Shown here: positions 18,494 through 26,842 of the stretch, one piece after another | How the letters are laid out: each line of letters begins with the position of its first letter | Numbering within the stretch: position 1 is the first letter of the stretch | From: Flavobacterium psychrophilum | GTDB taxonomy: Bacteria; Bacteroidota; Bacteroidia; Flavobacteriales; Flavobacteriaceae | Direction: 5' to 3' | DNA length: 64,000 bases | Assembly: GCA_945890865.1 (NCBI GenBank) | Contig: CAMDDB010000002.1 | Location: forward strand, 124,001 to 188,000 | Notes under the pieces: model-generated | The model's database searches: none | What the model was told of the DNA's origin: nothing | The model's input: the letters and a program-made list of their open reading frames with translations, nothing else | Translations under genes and position numbers: made by a program

Positions 18494-19342
18494 TTACTTG
18501 TTTTTTAGGATGTAAATATGTGAGGAATATTCGTTTTTAAAAATTCCAACTACATTTGATACAAACCCAATGGCAAGTCCGTTGATAAAATTCATTTTTC
18601 CTGTTTTGTTTTTTTCTGACAATAAAGAAACATAATAGCTATCAAACCACATCGGTTTTACCGCTACTAAATTCATGTTTTGTTTGTCAAATAATTTTTC
18701 GATTGCCGTTTTTGAAAAATGCCATAAATGCCTTGGCACATCATAAGCTGCCCAAAAGGTTTTATAATAATTGGCATCAAAAGATTTAAAATTAGGCACA
18801 GCAATAATAAGCGTTCCAGAGGGCTTAAGCAAGCGTTTCAATTCGGCTACTTGATGGGCAACGTCTGGAACGTGCTCCAACACATGCCATAGGGTAATGA
18901 CATCAAAAGAATTGCTTTCTAATTTTTCAATGGTATCTGCAAAAAGAACCCCTTTATTTATGGCAATCGACTTGGCTTTTTCGTTAGGCTCAACCCCAAC
19001 GGTTTCCCAATTCTTATTTTTAGCCTCCAACAAAAAATCTCCTGTTCCTGCGCCAATGTCTAATATTTTTCCTTTAACTGGCTGATGTTGTTCGATTAAC
19101 CGTAGTTTATTTTTTATTGCTCTTCGTTTGATAAAATGATACATTTTTTCAAAAAGCGTTCGTTTTCCGTCGGTATGCGAAATATAATCATCAAACTCAT
19201 AATACATTCCCAAACGATCTAAAGTAGGCTGGGGGTGTGTTTTTAATAATTGGTATTCTTCGTTTAACAACAAGGAAAAAGATTCGCCTGAAACGGAAAA
19301 ATCTTTAACTGTAATAAAACGATGGTCTTCTAAAAAATTCAT
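18494..19342 (-). CDS. Class I SAM-dependent methyltransferase
   Basis: The 282-residue protein has a Rossmann methyltransferase core: motif I ILDIGAGTGDFL (about 93-104), the acidic strand end VGVEPNEKA (about 114-122), motif IV VITLWHVLEHVPD (about 145-157) and a post-motif with LKPSGTLIIAVPN. The pattern is that of the Methyltransf_11/23 group, so the substrate is undefined. The N-terminal 75 residues are an extra helical region. It lies downstream of mnmG, separated by 124 bases that contain a parS-like palindrome and a hairpin. Confidence 0.85.
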   Translation of the reverse strand: MNFLEDHRFITVKDFSVSGESFSLLLNEEYQLLKTHPQPTLDRLGMYYEFDDYISHTDGKRTLFEKMYHFIKRRAIKNKLRLIEQHQPVKGKILDIGAGTGDFLLEAKNKNWETVGVEPNEKAKSIAINKGVLFADTIEKLESNSFDVITLWHVLEHVPDVAHQVAELKRLLKPSGTLIIAVPNFKSFDANYYKTFWAAYDVPRHLWHFSKTAIEKLFDKQNMNLVAVKPMWFDSYYVSLLSEKNKTGKMNFINGLAIGFVSNVVGIFKNEYSSHIYILKNK

Positions 19343-19394
19343 TTTTTGTCTTTTAATTAGGCAAATGGTTAACTACAATAAGACCTTACGGCGT

Positions 19395-19410
19395 TGTTTC
19401 ACGTGAAACA
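19395..19410. promoter_or_regulatory. parS-like centromere site (perfect 16-base palindrome)
   Basis: TGTTTCACGTGAAACA is a perfect palindrome matching the bacterial parS consensus TGTTnCACGTGAAACA bound by ParB. It lies between the methyltransferase and mnmG genes, 2 kb from a second site. parS sites in most phyla cluster near the replication origin, often close to mnmG (gidA). parA and parB themselves are not in the window. The match is exact; in vivo binding is inferred. Confidence 0.8.
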
Positions 19411-19461
19411 TTTAAACAGTAAGACAAAAATGCCTTACCGCTCTTGTCTTCGGTCTTACTG
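19411..19461 (-). terminator. Possible hairpin terminator downstream of mnmG
   Basis: CAGTAAGAC (19417-19425) and GTCTTACTG (19453-19461) are a perfect 9-bp inverted repeat. On the minus strand it starts six bases after the mnmG stop and ends in TTTAAA. The 27-base loop is long and the T tract short, so termination is plausible rather than certain. It sits immediately beside the parS-like site. Confidence 0.4.
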
Positions 19462-19466
19462 CTTCC

Positions 19467-21338
19467 TTATCTCCCCATATAAATTAATAATACCGAAATG
19501 TCACTTGGCGAAACACCACTAATTCTTGACGCTTGTGCAATGGTTCTTGGCCGAATTTTGTTTAGTTTTTGTTTGGCTTCGATGGAAATAGATTGGATGT
19601 TATCGAAATTGAAATTATCCGGAATTATCATATCTTCTAAGCGCGTTAATTTATCGGCATTGTTCTTTTCTTTTTCGATATAACCCGAATATTTTACTTG
19701 TATTTCGGCTTGCTCTACCACTTCTTGATCCAAGTTATGTTCTTCAATATAGGCCGCTACTTTTTTAAATTTTCTAAAATCTTCTAAATCCAATTGTGGG
19801 CGAGAAAACACTTTAAACATTTTGTCGGGCTGACTCATTGGAGCGGATCCTTTTGCTTCCAAAATAGGATTGGCTTCTTCTGGTTTTAAACTCGTTTCTT
19901 TAAAGAAACTAACCATGGCTTCCGATTGTGAAAATTTTTGTTCCATGCGTATCAATCGATCTTCTTTGGCCAATCCTATTTCGAAGGCTTTTGGGGTCAA
20001 TCGATAATCTGCATTATCTTGTCGTAATAGGGTACGGTACTCGGCACGAGACGTAAACATTCTGTAGGGCTCCTCTGTTCCTTTGGTTATCAAATCGTCG
20101 ATTAATACTCCAATGTACGCTTCATCTCTTTTTAAGATAAAAGGTTCGCGTTGCTGAACCTTTAATGCTGCATTAATTCCGGCCATTAAACCTTGAGAAG
20201 CGGCTTCTTCGTATCCAGTAGTGCCGTTAATTTGTCCTGCAAAATACAAGCCCTTAACCAATTTTGTTTCTAAAGTATGCTGCAATTGCGTAGGAGGGAA
20301 GTAATCGTATTCTATGGCATAACCTGGCCTGAAAAACTTAACGTTTTCAAATCCAGCAACCGAACGAAGCGCTTTAAATTGTATGTCTTCGGGTAAAGAA
20401 GTTGAAAAGCCATTAATATAATATTCACAAGTGGTCCAGCCTTCTGGCTCTACAAACAATTGGTGACGCTCTTTATCGGCAAAACGGTTAATTTTATCTT
20501 CAATGGAAGGACAATACCGTGGACCTATGCTTTTTATTCGACCATTAAACATCGGGCTTCTGTCAAATCCTTCACGCAAAATATCATGAACTTCTAGGGA
20601 GGTGTAGGACATCCAGCACGATCGTTGTGTTGTTAATGGAGCGGTTAAATTGGAATAAGAAAACTTTTCAGGCACAGCGTCGCCTGGCTGTTCTATCATT
20701 TTAGAAAAGTCTAACGAGCGTCCGTCAACCCTAGGAGGTGTTCCTGTTTTCATTCTTCCGGATTCAAAACCCAATTGCACCAAATCTTCTGTAATGCCAA
20801 AAGAGGCTCTTTCTCCTGCGCGCCCTCCGCCAAATTGTTTTTCTCCGATGTGAATTAATCCATTGAGAAAAGTCCCATTGGTTAACACTACTGATTTGGC
20901 TTTTATTGAGACCCCTAAAGAGGTTTTAACACCAATAATATTTCCGTTTTCCGACAACAATCCCGCTACCATTTCTTGATAAAAATCCAGATTAGGCGTA
21001 TTTTCAAGCAGGGTTCGCCACTCGTCTGAAAACCGCATTCGATCCGATTGCACTCGGGGAGACCACATGGCAGGTCCCTTGGATTTATTCAACATTTTAA
21101 ACTGAATGGCTGTTTTATCCGACACAATGCCTGAGTAACCACCAAGCGCATCTATTTCTCGCACAATCTGCCCTTTTGCAATTCCGCCCATAGCCGGATT
21201 ACATGACATCTGAGCGATGTTTTGCAGGTTCATCGTTATCAATAATGTGGAACAACCCATGTTGGCAGCAGCGGCAGCGGCTTCACACCCCGCATGACCG
21301 GCGCCCACAACAATTACATCGTATTCGTTTAAAAACAT
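19467..21338 (-). CDS. mnmG: tRNA uridine-5-carboxymethylaminomethyl modification enzyme MnmG (GidA)
   Basis: MnmG, with MnmE, adds the carboxymethylaminomethyl group to wobble uridine 34 of several tRNAs using FAD and a folate. The 623-residue length is standard. The FAD-binding motif VVGAGHAGCEAA lies at about 10-21, followed by the family hallmark MSCNPAMGGIAKGQIVREID (about 44-63). GGGRAGERAS and TSRAEYRTLLRQDNAD are further signature blocks. It is flanked on both sides by parS-like sites, and its start is nine bases downstream of the ybeY stop, so it is likely in the DUF4175-ybeY-mnmG transcript. Confidence 0.97.
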   Translation of the reverse strand: MFLNEYDVIVVGAGHAGCEAAAAAANMGCSTLLITMNLQNIAQMSCNPAMGGIAKGQIVREIDALGGYSGIVSDKTAIQFKMLNKSKGPAMWSPRVQSDRMRFSDEWRTLLENTPNLDFYQEMVAGLLSENGNIIGVKTSLGVSIKAKSVVLTNGTFLNGLIHIGEKQFGGGRAGERASFGITEDLVQLGFESGRMKTGTPPRVDGRSLDFSKMIEQPGDAVPEKFSYSNLTAPLTTQRSCWMSYTSLEVHDILREGFDRSPMFNGRIKSIGPRYCPSIEDKINRFADKERHQLFVEPEGWTTCEYYINGFSTSLPEDIQFKALRSVAGFENVKFFRPGYAIEYDYFPPTQLQHTLETKLVKGLYFAGQINGTTGYEEAASQGLMAGINAALKVQQREPFILKRDEAYIGVLIDDLITKGTEEPYRMFTSRAEYRTLLRQDNADYRLTPKAFEIGLAKEDRLIRMEQKFSQSEAMVSFFKETSLKPEEANPILEAKGSAPMSQPDKMFKVFSRPQLDLEDFRKFKKVAAYIEEHNLDQEVVEQAEIQVKYSGYIEKEKNNADKLTRLEDMIIPDNFNFDNIQSISIEAKQKLNKIRPRTIAQASRISGVSPSDISVLLIYMGR

Positions 21339-21346
21339 CCTATATC

Positions 21347-21772
21347 TTATTTGTGTTCCACGTGAAACATCTTGATTTTTTCATCTTCTTTTTTGCGCAT
21401 AATAGCTTCGTCTGCCGGAGACTTGTCTTTGTAGCCACAAAAATGTAATACCCCGTGTGACAAAACTCTTTTTAACTCATTATCAAACGCAACCTTAAAA
21501 TCTTTCGCATTATCGACCACCCTTTCCACAGAAATAAAAATATCACCTTGTAATATATTTCCTACAGAATAATCAAAACTTATAATATCCGTAAGGGTGT
21601 CGTGTTTTAAATATTCCTGGTTTATTTTAAGCAAATAGTCATCATCACAAAATATATAATTTATTTCGCCTATATCAAACCCTTCTGATTCTATAATTCG
21701 AGAAACCCAATCTTCATAGGCTGCCTCGTTCTCTAAAGTAAATTGCGTTTCGTAATTAAAACTAATCATCAT
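21347..21772 (-). CDS. ybeY: Endoribonuclease YbeY (rRNA maturation and ribosome quality control)
   Basis: YbeY is a single-zinc endoribonuclease acting in 16S rRNA 3' maturation. The 141-residue protein has the family strand LTDIISFDYS (about 60-69) and a modified metal motif SHGVLHFCGYKDKS: His106 and His110 are present, but the usual third ligand in GYDH is replaced (GYKD, Asp116). I believe this variant is common in Bacteroidota. The last seven codons, MFHVEHK, come from a parS-like site. The gene overlaps the DUF4175-like gene by 11 bases and lies nine bases before mnmG, a tight operon. Confidence 0.93.
   Translation of the reverse strand: MMISFNYETQFTLENEAAYEDWVSRIIESEGFDIGEINYIFCDDDYLLKINQEYLKHDTLTDIISFDYSVGNILQGDIFISVERVVDNAKDFKVAFDNELKRVLSHGVLHFCGYKDKSPADEAIMRKKEDEKIKMFHVEHK
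21354..21369. promoter_or_regulatory. parS-like site inside the ybeY 3' end
   Basis: TGTTCCACGTGAAACA matches the classical parS consensus exactly. Read on the minus strand it encodes residues MFHVEH of YbeY, ending just before the Lys and stop codons. It lies 15 bases before the mnmG start. Together with the 19395 site it brackets mnmG. Confidence 0.85.
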
Positions 21773-24700
21773 TCTTAAAATATTGTTGTACTTTTTGATT
21801 ATAATTGGGTTGCAAAGGTAAGCTTTGTCGGTTTAATATTTCAACACTATTGATATATTCTTTTAATTCTTTAGAGAGTGGGGAGGCCGAAGCGGTATAC
21901 TTTTGTTCGTTTGCTTTTGATTGCCTTTTAGTGTCTTCTCCTTGCTGTTGAATCGCTTTTTCAAGTTTTAAAAGTTCCTGCTTGAGATTCAATATTTTTT
22001 GAAGGGTTTCGTTCTTAAATCCTTTGTTAATCAATTGTTTTTCAATGTCTTTCATTTGTTGAAATGCGTTCATTCCTTGGTTGGTCATCCCTTCCTTTTC
22101 GAGCGCTTTCTGCAACGCATCACGCAAAAATTGCTGCTCTTTCAGTATTTCTAGAACTTTGCCTGCATTGCCTTCAGATCCGTTTTCGCCTTCTTGGCTT
22201 TCTCCTCCTTTTTCTCCTTTTCCTTTTTGTTTGCCCTCACCAGGCTTATTGCCGGGCTGTTCTCCAGGCTTCATCCCCTCTTTCATTTTTTCTCCCAAAC
22301 CCTCTTGTTTTTTAATAATGTCTGGTAATTGCATGCCCGATCCCTGTCCTTTTCCGGGTTTTGGTTGTCCTTCCCCTTGGCCCTGCATATCCATGTTCAT
22401 TTGGCTTTGTACATTGCTTAAAAAATCGGCCAGCCGGTTAGCGGATGTAAGCACATATTGCTGATGAGAAGCTCCTTTAGAAATGTTGTTGTCGGCCAAT
22501 GATTCTAGTGTCTTATCAAGATTATAATGAACGTCGCCTAGTTCTTTTAAAATTATTTCTGTAATCCGGGGATTGCGCGAAGAAACGGCAAACAAACTGT
22601 CGTCTACATGTTTAAATTGTTGCTTTAAATCTTGTTGTTTTTTCAACACTTTATTCAATTCTAATGATCGCGTTTGTGTTGAATTAGTGGTTTTGATTAG
22701 TCGCTCTTGATCAAATGAAAAGGCCAATAAATTATCTAATAGTTGTCGCAAGAGCTTTGCGTCTTCTTGCATTTGCTCCGATTCTCCAGCATTCATGGAT
22801 TGGGTCATTTTTTGACTCATTTCTTTCATCTTAGCGGCTGCCGATTTTTGCTTGGGCTGAGCCTTTTTGGTCTGTTGCTTGCTTAATTCTTCGGACGCTT
22901 TTTTCAGCTCTTTTTTAATATCTTCTTGCTCGTTTTTTTCGTTGGGAATATCTAGCGGATCTTTTAAGTCCTTATTTTCTTTATCCAGCTCTTGCAGTTC
23001 TTTTTGAATGTCGTCAAAAGAAGCATTGATTTGGTTTTGCTTTTTTTCGGAATTGTCTTTTGGGTCAGCTGCTAGTTGCTCTTGTTTTTCTGAAAGTTGT
23101 TGTAATTTATCGGCGAGTTGTTCGGCCTTTTTTTCTACATAAAACCGCTTGGTCAATTCTACCAATTGCTCTAGGTTTTGTTTCTGATTTTTTGCTTTTT
23201 GTTTTAATTTATCAGCTTTGTCAAACAATTCATCTTTTTCAATTTTTTTAGAAAGCTCTTCTAATTCTTTGAGCAGTTTCTCGTTTTTATCGGCTTGTTT
23301 TTCGGATTCTTGAAGCCTGCGCAATAACTCCTGTTTTTCTTTATCTTGGGTTTTTGGATTGAACTCTTCAAGATTTTCGGTTAACTTTTTGGTAAATTCT
23401 TTCATCATTTCGTCTTGTTGCTTCTGACGTTTGATAAAATCTTCTACTTTCTTTTGGTCTTTAAAATCCAGCACCGCTTTTTCTTTATTCAATTTTTGTA
23501 GCTTGTCTAATTCTGATAGCTGCTTGTCTTGGTTATGGAGTGATTTTTCGAGACTGTTAATGTTTTCTTGTTGTTCTTTTAATTGCTGATCCTTTTTTTG
23601 ATTTTCAGTCATCTCATAATGCTGGAAAACAATTGATTTTGTTCTTTTATATTGATTCACCACATCGTTATCAAACACCTCAAAATAATATTCATAGTTC
23701 ACACCTGTTTGTAGCGTTGCGCCAGACGGGAACGAATATATAAATTGGTCCACCGCTTGTTTATGAATGGGTAGATTTACGATTTTTTTGGCATTAGGAT
23801 TTTCTTTTGGATAATAAATTAGATGTAATTTCGTCAAGCCATGGTCGTCGGCAATTTGACCCAAAAGCAATTTTGATTTCAATTGGAGCGAATCGGGAGC
23901 GGCTTGAACAGAAATAGTAGGAAACTGATCTTTTACAACCGAAATTTGATAGGATTGTTTTTCAAAAGGCGCCAATTGCATATTAGATATGCTAATTTCA
24001 TAGTTTAGATTGCCGATAATTTTTCTCGAAATATAAAAATTAGGGTTTTTTCGAGTAAAAAAACGCTGCTGATTATTGCAATGTAAAAGCATTTTATCGG
24101 TAGCTAACGCGCTGATTTTCCAAGTAATTATAGTGCCTTCTGGAACTACTGCATTCCCTGTCCCTTGAATGTTTTCGGATCTTTTCCCTAAATAAGCCGG
24201 ATAATGCAATTGCATTTGAAAATTTGTTATGGTAGGCACATCGACCACCTCTAGACGAAATGTATTCGATTGAATGTCATTTGCTTGTAGCGAAAAAAGA
24301 ATGTCTTGTGTCGGTTTTGAAAAGGTGTGTTCAAAAAGTCCGGGCTGTACGCTTTGTAAATAGTACACTTCTTCTCCTATTTTTATGGCTACATTTTCTG
24401 GAATTACTTTTCCGCGGGTTCTTACCTGTAGTGTAAAATCGGAATGTTGTTGAGCGATTAACGTATTATTTAAAACCACAAATTCAAAAGGGGCGGGTGG
24501 TGTATAGGCTGTTTTGTAATGCACTACCCGTGTAAAACTATTGGTAATAATTTCTGAATTTCCTGTAATGAAAAAGAATAGTAATACCACTATAGGTGCA
24601 AATGTATAGGGTAAAAACTTTTTATTATTAGTGAAATTTACTGCGTTGGAAAAAGGTATTGGCTGAAGGGCGGCCGCTTTTTGTTCAATGGAAGCGAGAA

Positions 24701-25070
24701 GCAACTCAGAAGTCTGATTTTGATGTGTTAGTTGAAGGAAATTTAGCAATTTGTCTTGCACTTCGGAAAAATGTTGTCCTATAATATGTGCTGCCAGTTC
24801 ATAATTAATTCCTTTTTGCAGCTTGAACAACTTAAACACAGGAAAAGCAATATATCGAATCCATAAATATGATTCAACCAAAACAAACAACCAAAACAAA
24901 AGCGTTCTGCCTTCAATGGAAAGCCATAAAAAATATTCAATCAACAAAGTGAAAATGAAATACAACAACCCCAAGCCCACAAAAAGAAGAATTCCTTTAA
25001 TCAATTCGTTGGCATAGAACTTCTTGATAAAGCGCTCGAGTTTGGTATAAATTATGTTTTTGTTTTGCAC
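21762..25070 (-). CDS. DUF4175-like giant membrane protein with long coiled coil
   Basis: At 1102 residues this is the longest protein in the window. It has two N-terminal membrane helices (about 24-46 and 52-72), a third near 150-168, then a beta-rich region (about 190-470). A very long Lys/Glu/Gln coiled-coil region follows (about 485-800), then a Gly/Gln/Lys-rich low-complexity stretch (about 910-1000). I recognise this as the DUF4175 type of Bacteroidota, of unknown function. The start codon is GTG at 25070; no in-frame ATG lies nearby. It overlaps ybeY by 11 bases and heads the ybeY-mnmG operon. Confidence 0.75.
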   Translation of the reverse strand: MQNKNIIYTKLERFIKKFYANELIKGILLFVGLGLLYFIFTLLIEYFLWLSIEGRTLLFWLFVLVESYLWIRYIAFPVFKLFKLQKGINYELAAHIIGQHFSEVQDKLLNFLQLTHQNQTSELLLASIEQKAAALQPIPFSNAVNFTNNKKFLPYTFAPIVVLLFFFITGNSEIITNSFTRVVHYKTAYTPPAPFEFVVLNNTLIAQQHSDFTLQVRTRGKVIPENVAIKIGEEVYYLQSVQPGLFEHTFSKPTQDILFSLQANDIQSNTFRLEVVDVPTITNFQMQLHYPAYLGKRSENIQGTGNAVVPEGTIITWKISALATDKMLLHCNNQQRFFTRKNPNFYISRKIIGNLNYEISISNMQLAPFEKQSYQISVVKDQFPTISVQAAPDSLQLKSKLLLGQIADDHGLTKLHLIYYPKENPNAKKIVNLPIHKQAVDQFIYSFPSGATLQTGVNYEYYFEVFDNDVVNQYKRTKSIVFQHYEMTENQKKDQQLKEQQENINSLEKSLHNQDKQLSELDKLQKLNKEKAVLDFKDQKKVEDFIKRQKQQDEMMKEFTKKLTENLEEFNPKTQDKEKQELLRRLQESEKQADKNEKLLKELEELSKKIEKDELFDKADKLKQKAKNQKQNLEQLVELTKRFYVEKKAEQLADKLQQLSEKQEQLAADPKDNSEKKQNQINASFDDIQKELQELDKENKDLKDPLDIPNEKNEQEDIKKELKKASEELSKQQTKKAQPKQKSAAAKMKEMSQKMTQSMNAGESEQMQEDAKLLRQLLDNLLAFSFDQERLIKTTNSTQTRSLELNKVLKKQQDLKQQFKHVDDSLFAVSSRNPRITEIILKELGDVHYNLDKTLESLADNNISKGASHQQYVLTSANRLADFLSNVQSQMNMDMQGQGEGQPKPGKGQGSGMQLPDIIKKQEGLGEKMKEGMKPGEQPGNKPGEGKQKGKGEKGGESQEGENGSEGNAGKVLEILKEQQFLRDALQKALEKEGMTNQGMNAFQQMKDIEKQLINKGFKNETLQKILNLKQELLKLEKAIQQQGEDTKRQSKANEQKYTASASPLSKELKEYINSVEILNRQSLPLQPNYNQKVQQYFKNDD

Positions 25071-25224
25071 GTTTGTAAACCCTTGGTTAATAACCGCTAA
25101 AAATACAATATCTTACTAGATTAGTCAATAGGTTTTTTATGAAACTTCACGCCAATAAAAAACGCTTAATTTATTTTACGTACGAATTTCCAATTTCTAA
25201 ATTCTTACTTCTAAATTGTAATTG

Positions 25225-25232
25225 TATCTTTG
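25225..25232 (+). promoter_or_regulatory. -7 promoter element before gltX
   Basis: TATCTTTG is a perfect TAnnTTTG and ends 15 bases before the gltX ATG. Its last three bases (TTG) form an in-frame pseudo-start that would wrongly lengthen the gene by six residues. No TTG occurs 17-23 bases upstream. Confidence 0.5.
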
Positions 25233-25247
25233 CCAAAATTTAATGAA

Positions 25248-26744
25248 ATGTCTGTAAGAGTAAGATTTGCGCCAAGTCCGACAGGACCATTACATATAGG
25301 TGGGGTTCGTACCGCCTTATTTAATTATTTATTTGCCAAAAAACACGGAGGCGTGTTCTATCTTCGTGTTGAAGACACCGATCAAACTCGTTTTGTTCCA
25401 GGAGCAGAAGCTTATATTTTTGAAGCTTTAGAATGGTTGGGAATTGCCCCTGATGAAACCATAGGTAAGAATGAAAAATTTGGGCCTTATCGTCAAAGTG
25501 AACGAAAAGCGATGTACCAACAATATGCTGACCAATTGATAAATTCTGGGTGGGCTTATTATGCATTTGATACTTCTGAGCGTTTGGATGCGCTGCGAAA
25601 AGAAGCGGAAGCCTCTGGAAAAACCTTTATTTACAATCATACTGTTAGAGAGCAATTAGATAATTCTTTAACGGTTTCGGAAGAAAAAGTAGCGGAAAGA
25701 ATTGCTGCTGGCGAACACTATGTGATTCGTTTTAAAACACCTGTGAATGAAATTTTAGAACTAAAAGACATTATTCGAGGCGATATTAAATTTGATACTA
25801 ATTTATTAGACGATAAAGTATTATTTAAATCTGATGGTATGCCCACGTATCATTTAGCAAATATTGTAGATGATCACTTAATGGAAACCACCCATGTTAT
25901 TCGCGGCGAAGAATGGTTGCCAAGCTTGCCTTTACACGATTTATTATACAAAGCTTTGGGCTGGAAAGCGCCAGAATTTGCCCATTTGCCCTTAATTTTA
26001 AAACCGATTGGAAACGGGAAATTATCCAAACGAGATGGGGATAAAATGGGATTCCCTGTTTTTCCTTTAGAGTGGACAACCGCAGAAGGAACATCAAATG
26101 GCTATAAAGAAGCTGGATTTTTCCCAGAAGCCGTTATCAACTTTTTAGCGTTATTAGGTTGGAACGATGGCACCGAACAAGAAATTTTCTCGTTGGAAGA
26201 ATTGGTCGCGAAATTTGATTTAAACCGCATCCATAAAGCCGGAGCAAAATTTGATCCCGAAAAAAACAAATGGTTTAATCATCATTATTTAATTGGAAAA
26301 AGTGATAAGGAATTAGCTATTAGTTTTTCTAAAGAACTAGATAAGAAAGGGGTTGTCACATCGTTAGATCTAGAAAGAGTTGTGTTTTTGATTAAAGAAA
26401 GAGCGCATTTTGTTAATGAATTTTGGGATTTAGCCGATTATTTCTTTGAAGCGCCAACTTCTTACGACGAAAAAGCTTCTAAAAACTGGAAAGAGGATAC
26501 GCCTGGACTAATGCAACTAGTGGTTTCTGAATTGGAAAAAATAGAAGATTTTACTTCTGTAAACATTGAAACCGAATTAAAAAGCTGGATGACAACGCAC
26601 GAAATTGGAATGGGGAAAGTAATGCAACCACTCAGACTGAGTTTGGTTGGCGCGCTTAAAGGCCCTCATTTGTTTGATATTATAGAACTCATAGGCAAAA
26701 AAGAAACGCAAAAACGAATTGAAAAAGCAATCATCAGTTTATAA
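25248..26744 (+). CDS. gltX: Glutamyl-tRNA synthetase
   Basis: GltX charges tRNA-Glu with glutamate. The 498-residue enzyme has the class I HIGH-type motif HIGG (16-19, in SPTGPLHIGG), the LRVEDTDQTR block and the KMSKS-type motif KLSKR (258-262). The discriminating GluRS region is intact. I placed the start at ATG 25248, because the apparent TTG start at 25230 lies inside the promoter. A strong terminator follows the stop. Single-gene transcription is likely; glnS also exists in the window, so GltX need not make Glu-tRNA-Gln. Confidence 0.97.
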   Translation: MSVRVRFAPSPTGPLHIGGVRTALFNYLFAKKHGGVFYLRVEDTDQTRFVPGAEAYIFEALEWLGIAPDETIGKNEKFGPYRQSERKAMYQQYADQLINSGWAYYAFDTSERLDALRKEAEASGKTFIYNHTVREQLDNSLTVSEEKVAERIAAGEHYVIRFKTPVNEILELKDIIRGDIKFDTNLLDDKVLFKSDGMPTYHLANIVDDHLMETTHVIRGEEWLPSLPLHDLLYKALGWKAPEFAHLPLILKPIGNGKLSKRDGDKMGFPVFPLEWTTAEGTSNGYKEAGFFPEAVINFLALLGWNDGTEQEIFSLEELVAKFDLNRIHKAGAKFDPEKNKWFNHHYLIGKSDKELAISFSKELDKKGVVTSLDLERVVFLIKERAHFVNEFWDLADYFFEAPTSYDEKASKNWKEDTPGLMQLVVSELEKIEDFTSVNIETELKSWMTTHEIGMGKVMQPLRLSLVGALKGPHLFDIIELIGKKETQKRIEKAIISL

Positions 26745-26748
26745 AAGA

Positions 26749-26777
26749 AAAGCCCTTGAAATTCAAGGGTTTTTTTA
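26749..26777 (+). terminator. Terminator after gltX
   Basis: The inverted repeat CCCTTGAA / TTCAAGGG is followed by eight T residues, starting within ten bases of the gltX stop codon. This is a classical intrinsic terminator. Confidence 0.85.
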
Positions 26778-26842
26778 TTTCTTGTAGCGTGTAACTTTTT
26801 AGGTAATACGGCGTATAATTACAAATTTAAAAAACTAAAATT

